Below, piece after piece: positions 58,012 to 64,000 of a DNA stretch of 64,000 nt. Each line of letters begins with the position of its first letter. Position 1 is the first letter of the stretch. The stretch is from Macrococcus hajekii (GTDB lineage: Bacteria > Bacillota > Bacilli > Staphylococcales > Staphylococcaceae). Where the stretch lies: positions 1 through 64,000 of the forward strand of contig NZ_SCWE01000003.1 of NCBI RefSeq assembly GCF_004359505.1, given 5' to 3'. The notes beneath the pieces are model-generated. The model was not told where the DNA came from, made no database searches, and saw only the letters and a list, made by a program, of their open reading frames with translations. The translations under genes were made by a program, and so were the position numbers.

Positions 58012-59055
58012 TTATTTAGTCAATCGTCTGAAAAGTTTCAGTACAGGTTGATAATTATCATCAATCAAGCCTGTCAGCTCAACAATCATCTCAATGGTAA
58101 TCAAGATTAAAATCGTCATCACTATAGCACCCATATTAGTCGATAGATAAAGAATGACAGATGCTAAACTAAACAGCAGTGCAATTGAATAGATCAATAT
58201 CACAGTCTGAGGATGTGAATAACCATGTTCAAGCAGCTTATGGTGCAGATGTGATTTATCTGCCTGCATCATCGGCCGGCCTTTTAAAAATCTTCTGATC
58301 ATCGCAAAGACCATATCGATAAAAGGGACGCCTAGAATAATAATCGGGAACAGTAAAGAAATCAGTGTGATATTTTTAAAGCCGAGTAAACTCAGTACAC
58401 CGATTATGAAACCTAGCATTAAAGCGCCGTTATCACCCAGGAAAATTTTCGCCGGATAGAAATTAAAACGCAGAAACCCTAGCAATGAGCCAATCAAAAC
58501 ACTGCAGATCATAATGATGAATATATTCTGCTGGAATATCGCAATTAGGCCGATGGTACCTAACGCAATCATGGTCACACCGGATGCAAGCCCGTCAAGA
58601 CCGTCGACTAAGTTTATCGCATTGGTGACAGCTACGATCCAGAGTATTGTTACAGGCACACTTAACACACCGAACTGTATAATAATTCCAAACGGTAAAG
58701 TGATCAAATCGATGGTAATTCCGTGATAGACAACAATCAGACTGACTAGTATCTGCCCCACCAGTTTGATAATCGGCTTCAAGTCAAAAATATCATCGAC
58801 TAGTCCCAGCAGATGAATCAGAATAGCCCCAATAACCAGCGGCACTATCTCATCTTCGACAGGCTGAGCAATTTTAATACCAATCAGAAATGAAATTAAG
58901 ACGGCCAGACCACCCAGTATAGACACAGGCTTCTGATGTACTTTTCTAAGATTGGGTTTATCCATCGCCCCTATATAAGGTGAAACCCAAATTAATAAGG
59001 GTGACAGGCAGAATGATATGACAGCTGTAATCGCTATTAGTTTTAAGGTAAACAT
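58012..59055 (-). CDS. tagO: Undecaprenyl-phosphate GlcNAc-1-phosphate transferase (TagO)
   Basis: 347 residues, about ten membrane helices. MraY/WecA family motifs: KPNLRKVHQKPV, LGLVDDIFDLKP, NAINLVDGLDGLASG, FLGDNGALMLGF and HLHHKL. First step of wall teichoic acid linkage-unit synthesis. RBS CGAGGTGG. Confidence 0.93.
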   Translation of the reverse strand: MFTLKLIAITAVISFCLSPLLIWVSPYIGAMDKPNLRKVHQKPVSILGGLAVLISFLIGIKIAQPVEDEIVPLVIGAILIHLLGLVDDIFDLKPIIKLVGQILVSLIVVYHGITIDLITLPFGIIIQFGVLSVPVTILWIVAVTNAINLVDGLDGLASGVTMIALGTIGLIAIFQQNIFIIMICSVLIGSLLGFLRFNFYPAKIFLGDNGALMLGFIIGVLSLLGFKNITLISLLFPIIILGVPFIDMVFAMIRRFLKGRPMMQADKSHLHHKLLEHGYSHPQTVILIYSIALLFSLASVILYLSTNMGAIVMTILILITIEMIVELTGLIDDNYQPVLKLFRRLTK

Positions 59056-59148
59056 AGACCACCTCGAGGTTTATCTTAACAATAAATATAGCATAATTAT
59101 AAACGTCTAGGAATTATATTAAATATATATTACGCTACTTAGGTGCGA

Positions 59149-59177
59149 TTGACGAAATATCATATATCGCTCATAAT
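59149..59177 (+). promoter_or_regulatory. Promoter of the yitT-gdpS operon
   Basis: -35 TTGACG, 17-bp spacer, -10 CATAAT, about 45 nt before the YitT gene. Confidence 0.6.
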
Positions 59178-59221
59178 AAGACGGTTAATGAAAAAATACA
59201 TTTATTGAGGAGGAAGTTTCC

Positions 59222-60094
59222 ATGAAGCATCCACTTGTTAGAGATTACCTCTACATGATTGCAGGCTCTGTGCTGGTTGCAATCAGCTATAACTTCTTTC
59301 TATTACCTTCAGAAATAGCAGCGGGGGGCATTTCGGGTGTCAGTACTATACTCTACAATGCCTTTCATATTCAGCCCTACTTAACACAGTTTCTGATCAA
59401 TATCCCAATATTTATTGCGGGCTGGTTTGTCCTTGGACGTGCATTCAGCATTAAAACAGCCGCTGCTACATTCCTGATACCCGGTGTTATCTTTGTGACT
59501 AAAGACCTGGTCGTTCACGGTGTCCATAATTCATTGCTCGGTGCTATTTATGGTGGTATTGTGCTCGGTATTGGTCTTGGACTCGTCTATCGCGGAAAAG
59601 GGTCAACCGGGGGAACAGCGACACTTGCCCAAATCGTTAAAAAATACACTTCCTTATCAAGCGGCTTCTGTCAGCTGATTGTTGATGCTGTAGTGGTGCT
59701 GTTAAGTGCTTTTGTGCTCAGCTTTGAATCTGCACTTTATGCCCTTATATCCATCTATGTCACAAGCAAGGTCATCGACTTTGTAGAACTGAAGTCTGGT
59801 GACAACAAACTGGTTTTCATCATTACGGATCAGGAGGAAAAAGTAAGTCAGCTTATTTACGATTCAGTCGGCAGAGGCCTGACTAAAATCAATTCTGTCG
59901 GGGGTTATTCGGGTCATGCCAAAGTCCTGCTTTTCTCGGTTATGGAGCAGCGTGAAGCTGTATACTTCAAACAGGTCATCAACCAGGAAAACCTTGATAC
60001 ATTCGTTATTTTTCTTAGCGCTTCTGATATATTGGGCCGTGGATTTACGAGAGATAAAAATTTTATCGTGAAGGATGTGAAGTCAGGTGATTGA
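59222..60094 (+). CDS. YitT family membrane protein (DUF161/DUF2179)
   Basis: 290 residues: five to six membrane helices (AGGISGVSTILYNAF, YGGIVLGIGLGLVYRGKGSTGGTAT) and a cytosolic DUF2179 ferredoxin-like domain (DKLVFIITDQEEKVSQLIYDSVGRGLTKI). Transport substrate unknown. RBS GAGGAGGAAG. Overlaps the GGDEF gene by 8 nt. Confidence 0.92.
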   Translation: MKHPLVRDYLYMIAGSVLVAISYNFFLLPSEIAAGGISGVSTILYNAFHIQPYLTQFLINIPIFIAGWFVLGRAFSIKTAAATFLIPGVIFVTKDLVVHGVHNSLLGAIYGGIVLGIGLGLVYRGKGSTGGTATLAQIVKKYTSLSSGFCQLIVDAVVVLLSAFVLSFESALYALISIYVTSKVIDFVELKSGDNKLVFIITDQEEKVSQLIYDSVGRGLTKINSVGGYSGHAKVLLFSVMEQREAVYFKQVINQENLDTFVIFLSASDILGRGFTRDKNFIVKDVKSGD

Positions 60095-61148
60095 AGCACT
60101 TATATTCAATGTCGCTATTACAATCAGTGGATTCTACCTTTTTCATCGCCTGCAGTTCTTTGAAGAGAAAGAAATTGTCTTCTCGAAAAACTATATTACA
60201 TTACTCATGACTTTTATCAGTATTTTACTGCTGACGAACCCACTTGAATTCAGCGATGTGAAATTTACACTCGCTTATGTTCCGCTGCTATTTCTAGCGC
60301 GTTATACAAACTTTGTCTATACCGTACTTAGTGCAGCTGTCACAAGTATAGTCGCTGTGAATTTTATGCATTACGGTATTGATATTGCAATGATTTTAAT
60401 TATCGTCGCGGTGGTCACCGGGCTTATCGGTCCATTCATACAGCTGTCTCATTTTGCCAGCATCCAGGTTCTCACCGCTGTCGGTCTTGTCATTATGGCG
60501 ATCAGTCTTTTCTTCAGAAATCTGGCTGATCCCATCGCCTATATGGTTCTGATAACTGCTGCTTCCTTTATTTTATCAATCTGCAGTACATTGATGTTCG
60601 TTGATATATGGCGCATTTCTCAGTTATTTAAGCGCTATGAGAATGAAAAGACAATGGATTATTTAACCGGCCTCGGCAATGTGCGGGAATTCGACCGTTC
60701 GCTTAATACATTAAGTTATCAAGCCGAACATAAAACCATCGCTTTACTACTGATTGATATTGATGGTTTCAAGGATGTCAACGATGCTTACGGGCATAAT
60801 GCAGGTGATGCTGTTCTCAGACAGATGGGTCAGGTGCTGACCAATTATATTCCTCGGGAAATCAAAGCATACCGCAATGGTGGCGAGGAGTTTTCGGTCA
60901 TATTAACTGATGTCACACTGGATGAGGCCATTAAGCTTGCTGAAAGCATACGAAAAGGTGTTAAGATTGCATCGTTTCATTTACCGAATAAAGAAACAAT
61001 TTCCTTGACTGTTTCTATCGGTGTTGGTTATCTTCAAGAAAGAGATATTAAATCGCATCGTAAAATTTTCAAGGATGCGGATGACACCTTGCACGCCGCT
61101 AAAGAACAAGGTCGTGATACGGTGATGTTTAATCCCATTATTAAATAA
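60087..61148 (+). CDS. gdpS: Membrane GGDEF-domain protein (GdpS-like)
   Basis: 353 residues, GTG start. Six membrane helices (about 1-180, 5TMR-like) and a GGDEF domain with GGEEF at 265-269 and LLIDIDGFKDVND; no RxxD inhibitory site at the expected place. The usual sole intact GGDEF protein of staphylococci, GdpS, is of this type and acts on exopolysaccharide/biofilm genes, partly without c-di-GMP. Activity here is not proven. Confidence 0.88.
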   Translation: MIEALIFNVAITISGFYLFHRLQFFEEKEIVFSKNYITLLMTFISILLLTNPLEFSDVKFTLAYVPLLFLARYTNFVYTVLSAAVTSIVAVNFMHYGIDIAMILIIVAVVTGLIGPFIQLSHFASIQVLTAVGLVIMAISLFFRNLADPIAYMVLITAASFILSICSTLMFVDIWRISQLFKRYENEKTMDYLTGLGNVREFDRSLNTLSYQAEHKTIALLLIDIDGFKDVNDAYGHNAGDAVLRQMGQVLTNYIPREIKAYRNGGEEFSVILTDVTLDEAIKLAESIRKGVKIASFHLPNKETISLTVSIGVGYLQERDIKSHRKIFKDADDTLHAAKEQGRDTVMFNPIIK

Positions 61149-61177
61149 CAGAAAGTTTTCTTTCTGTTATTTTTTTA
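61145..61177 (+). terminator. Terminator after the GGDEF gene
   Basis: ATAACAGAAAG-TTTT-CTTTCTGTTAT followed by TTTTTTT, ending only a few bases before the next RBS. Confidence 0.88.
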
Positions 61178-61194
61178 TGAATAAGGAGACTGAG

Positions 61195-61944
61195 ATGAAT
61201 CATATAGATGAAAAAACGATTGTTTCTGTTGTATTACTTGCAGGTAAAATACTGCTTGAAAGTGGTGCTGAAACATATCGAGTAGAGGACACCATGACAC
61301 GTATCGCGCGTCACTACGGACTGCCTAGAACTCACTGTTTTGTTACACCTACCGCTATCATCTTTTCGGTATCGAGAGAAGCACCTTCGCAGTTACTGCG
61401 TATAACTGAGAGAACAACTGATCTTGAGAAAATTGCAGAAACCAATGAAATTTCAAGAGGCATCACTGCTGATACTATTAGTATTCATACAGCACAAGAA
61501 GCATTGGAAGATCTTGATGCTTCTAATCTACAGTTCCAGTACTGGATTAAAGTGCTGTCAGCTGCCCTTGTCAGCGGGCTTTTCCTTATTATGTTCAACG
61601 GTTCGTTTTATGATATTTTCCCTAGTATTGTAGCTGGTGGTTTCGGTCTGCTGGTAGCTGAATTTATTCAGCAGCATACTCGCATTAAATTTTTCGCTGA
61701 ATTTGCTGGTGCTTTTGTCATCGCAATTACTGCATTATTTTTTGTTAATTTTCTGTTCGGCGTCTCGCTTAATAAGATTATTATATCAGGTGTCATGCCA
61801 CTCGTTCCCGGTGTATTGATCACCAACGCCATCCGTGATTTAATGGCAGCGCACCTTCTTGCGGGGGCTATGAAAGGAATAGAAGCTAGTCTCACGGCAT
61901 TTGCAATTGGAACGGGGGTGGCAGTATGTCTCATCCTGCTCTAG
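61195..61944 (+). CDS. Threonine/serine exporter ThrE, large half (DUF1212)
   Basis: 249 residues from the ATG at 61195 (AAGGAGACTGAG; an ATG at 61177 is in the terminator). N-terminal hydrophilic domain (LESGAETYRVEDTMTRIARHYGL, CFVTPTAIIFSVS) then about five membrane helices with MPLVPGVLITNAIRD. Split type: works with the following gene. Confidence 0.9.
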   Translation: MNHIDEKTIVSVVLLAGKILLESGAETYRVEDTMTRIARHYGLPRTHCFVTPTAIIFSVSREAPSQLLRITERTTDLEKIAETNEISRGITADTISIHTAQEALEDLDASNLQFQYWIKVLSAALVSGLFLIMFNGSFYDIFPSIVAGGFGLLVAEFIQQHTRIKFFAEFAGAFVIAITALFFVNFLFGVSLNKIIISGVMPLVPGVLITNAIRDLMAAHLLAGAMKGIEASLTAFAIGTGVAVCLILL

Positions 61945-62396
61945 AAATAGGCTGGTTTATCGTTCAGTTTATTACCAGTTTCTTTGCCACTATTTTCTTC
62001 TCCGTCATATTCAATGCACCAAGGAAATTACTCTTACCCTGCGGAATAGTAGGCGCAGTCGGCTGGATTGTCTATTATGTCTTAAATACTTATGACATAT
62101 CAGCCGTCACCGCTTCTTTTGCAGGTGCTCTTTGTCTAGGGATCACTGCCCATTTAATGAGCAGATACTACAAGCAGCCGGTCATCATATTTTATGTGGC
62201 TGGCATCATCCCGCTCGTTCCAGGCGGCATGGCTTATGATGCGACTAAGAACTTGATTATCAATGACTACCCTACTGCATTGCAGAACGGAGTTAAAGTC
62301 ACTTTAATTTCAGGCGCCATCGCTTTCGGCTTGATTTTCGCTGAGATGATCTTCCACTCTTTCTTCAGAACGAGAAAATATTTCCGTCGCAGATAA
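61926..62396 (+). CDS. Threonine/serine exporter ThrE, small half (DUF3815)
   Basis: 156 residues, about five membrane helices; [17 protein letters not shown] mirrors the LVPG signature of the larger half. Overlaps it by 19 nt. The two halves equal one fused ThrE and likely export Thr/Ser or other small metabolites. Confidence 0.9.
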   Translation: MSHPALEIGWFIVQFITSFFATIFFSVIFNAPRKLLLPCGIVGAVGWIVYYVLNTYDISAVTASFAGALCLGITAHLMSRYYKQPVIIFYVAGIIPLVPGGMAYDATKNLIINDYPTALQNGVKVTLISGAIAFGLIFAEMIFHSFFRTRKYFRRR

Positions 62397-62437
62397 AGTT
62401 CGTTATAATAAACTTAATTACTGGGGAGGGATATGAA

Positions 62438-63661
62438 ATGAAACAAGCATTAATCGATCGTTTAAGCCGTTATGTTCAAATCGATACACAGTCAGACGCG
62501 AACAGCGAAACGATACCATCTACACAGAAGCAATGGGACTTACTACGCTTACTTGAGCAAGAAATTAAAGCGCTTGAACTTGAAGTTTCAATTGATGATA
62601 AAGGTTATTTAATGGCTACACTTCCGTCTAACACAGATAAGGAAGTGCCTGTGCTGGGTCTTTTGGCACACGTCGATACTGCGACAGACTTTACAGGTAC
62701 AAATGTCAATCCGCAGATCATTGACTCATATAATGGTGAGGATATCACACTGAAGAATGGACTCGTTATCTCCAAAGATAAATTTCCTGAACTGTCGCTT
62801 TATAAAGGTCATACATTAATGACAACGGATGGCACTACATTACTTGGTGCTGATAATAAGGCGGGTATCACTGAAATTATGGAGACCATCATCTACCTGC
62901 AGCAGCATCCTGACATTAAACACGGTGAAATCCGCTTTGCCTTTACACCTGATGAGGAAATCGGTCGTGGCCCTCATCACTTTGACACTGAACGTTTCGG
63001 TGCACAATTCGCCTATACAATAGATGGCGGCAGACGAGGCGAACTACAATATGAAAGTTTTAATGCCGCTGAAGTGGTTGTTAAACTTAAAGGTATCAAT
63101 GTTCATCCCGGCTCTGCTAAAGATAAAATGGTTAATGCTCAGTCACTTGCGATGCAGTTTCATCAGCAACTACCATCTCAGGAAGTGCCAGAGCAGACTG
63201 AAAACTATGAAGGCTTCTATCACCTGACTGAAATGAATGGTTCTGTTGAAGAATCAAAACTTGTCTATATTATTCGGGATCATGATAAGAAAAAATTTGA
63301 GTCACGTAAGGAAACGATGAAAAAAATAGCTGCTGATCTTATCGAACAATACGGTGAACAAGCTGTTGAACTGAAAATCAAAGACCAATATTTCAATATG
63401 GGAGAGAAAATCAAGCCCTACCCAGAACTGACTGACATTCCTCTCGAAGTGATGAAAGACTTAGGTATTAAGCCGATTGTTGAACCTATACGAGGCGGAA
63501 CGGACGGCTCTCAGCTCTCATATATGGGATTACCTACCCCTAACCTATTCACAGGAGCTGAGAATTTCCATGGTCCTTATGAATATGTTTCGATTGATGA
63601 TATGGAAAAATCTGTATATCATATCGTAGGTATAATTAAAAAGTTTGAAGAACGAGCATAA
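62438..63661 (+). CDS. pepT: Peptidase T (tripeptide aminopeptidase)
   Basis: 407 residues. M20 metallopeptidase: zinc ligands in [23 protein letters not shown] and [13 protein letters not shown] near the end; dimerisation domain 200-310. Releases the N-terminal residue from tripeptides. RBS GGGGAGGG. Confidence 0.96.
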   Translation: MKQALIDRLSRYVQIDTQSDANSETIPSTQKQWDLLRLLEQEIKALELEVSIDDKGYLMATLPSNTDKEVPVLGLLAHVDTATDFTGTNVNPQIIDSYNGEDITLKNGLVISKDKFPELSLYKGHTLMTTDGTTLLGADNKAGITEIMETIIYLQQHPDIKHGEIRFAFTPDEEIGRGPHHFDTERFGAQFAYTIDGGRRGELQYESFNAAEVVVKLKGINVHPGSAKDKMVNAQSLAMQFHQQLPSQEVPEQTENYEGFYHLTEMNGSVEESKLVYIIRDHDKKKFESRKETMKKIAADLIEQYGEQAVELKIKDQYFNMGEKIKPYPELTDIPLEVMKDLGIKPIVEPIRGGTDGSQLSYMGLPTPNLFTGAENFHGPYEYVSIDDMEKSVYHIVGIIKKFEERA

Positions 63662-63664
63662 ATG

Positions 63665-63713
63665 ATAAAAAAGACTGAGCAGAGAAATATTTTCTCAACT
63701 CAGTCTTTTTTAT
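63665..63713. terminator. Bidirectional terminator after pepT
   Basis: AAAAAAGACTGAG/CTCAGTCTTTTTT around an inner AGAGAAAT/ATTTTCTC stem; serves pepT and the convergent gene. Confidence 0.85.
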
Positions 63714-64000
63714 TTTGCCATCTTTAATAGTGTCTGCACACTATTCAGTAGCTGTACGCCGATATCCATCACTTCTACATCACCGGTTAAATTCGGATAA
63801 ATATTCAGATAGTAAACTGATTCATTAGCTGGAGCTGTCTGCTGTCCAGCCGCTAAATAAATATAGCGTTTATCCGAAGTCACCTGCTCAGTGATAGCCT
63901 GGGCCACTAAAGAAGTTGCCATCGGTGTCGCTGTTCCACCACCGTAAATAATTACATCTGCTTCTGATAACAGCTCTACAATACTCGTCTCCTCAAAAAT
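63710..64000 (-). CDS. Unrecognised protein, N terminus cut by window edge
   Basis: Partial gene: 96 C-terminal residues visible, the frame stays open to 64000. Reads IFEETSIVELLSEADVIIYG then GGGTATPMATSLVAQ and a C-terminal LTGDVEVMDIGVQLLNSVQT. The Gly-rich loop after a beta strand suggests a Rossmann-like alpha/beta domain. I do not recognise the family. Confidence 0.6.
   Translation of the reverse strand: MFEETSIVELLSEADVIIYGGGTATPMATSLVAQAITEQVTSDKRYIYLAAGQQTAPANESVYYLNIYPNLTGDVEVMDIGVQLLNSVQTLLKMAK

Overview
The window is a low-GC Firmicutes chromosome carrying part of an integrated temperate phage. Gene order from tagO through secA-prfB, uvrBA, hprK-lgt, trxB, rapZ-yvcK-whiA, clpP, cggR-gapA-pgk-tpiA-gpmI-eno, secG, est, rnr, smpB and ssrA is the one known from Staphylococcaceae. 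The tmRNA tag reads GKTNNFAVAA, close to the staphylococcal tag. Details such as two tandem secreted alkaline phosphatases make Macrococcus (or a near relative) my best guess; the genus is inferred from memory of gene content and was not tested.

Positions 1 to about 17,230 are the early half of a siphovirus-like prophage. From right to left it holds a tyrosine integrase abutting the 3' end of ssrA, a Thr-rich lipoprotein and an unknown protein in the lysogenic-conversion position, an ImmA-type peptidase and a CI-like repressor, a divergent control region with repeated operators, Cro, small early proteins, an antirepressor, a replication initiator with a built-in candidate origin, SSB and companions, many small coupled ORFs, RusA, an orphan amino-methyltransferase, a dimeric dUTPase, an orphan C5 methyltransferase, a RinA/ArpU-type late activator, an HNH endonuclease and a probable cos region. 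Terminase, structural and lysis genes lie off the left edge.

Positions 17,230 to 34,500 are core chromosome: trans-translation and RNA turnover (ssrA, smpB, rnr), SecG, lower glycolysis in two transcription units (cggR-gapA, ending at a strong terminator; pgk-tpiA-gpmI-eno), a tRNA-Arg(CCG), CtsR-controlled clpP, and a phosphate-scavenging locus of two alkaline phosphatases, each behind an 11-bp-periodic Pho-box-like array, flanking a lipoprotein gene. Positions 34,500 to 57,300, mostly on the minus strand, hold whiA-yvcK-rapZ, trxB, a TPR protein, lgt, hprK, uvrBA with a LexA-type box, csbA, a thioredoxin-like lipid-anchored or membrane protein, two secreted cell-wall hydrolases, a cytochrome c lipoprotein, secA-prfB with its programmed +1 frameshift, hpf, comFA-comFC and degV. 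Positions 57,300 to 64,000 hold a YigZ-family gene, tagO, a YitT-GGDEF pair, a split ThrE exporter, pepT and a gene cut by the window edge.

No CRISPR array, rRNA operon or insertion sequence was seen. The most unusual features are in the prophage: two copies of the same short opposite-strand transcription cassette (extended -10 plus terminator) in front of two phage regulators, a lambda-like origin inside the initiator gene, and a series of overlapping minicistrons.
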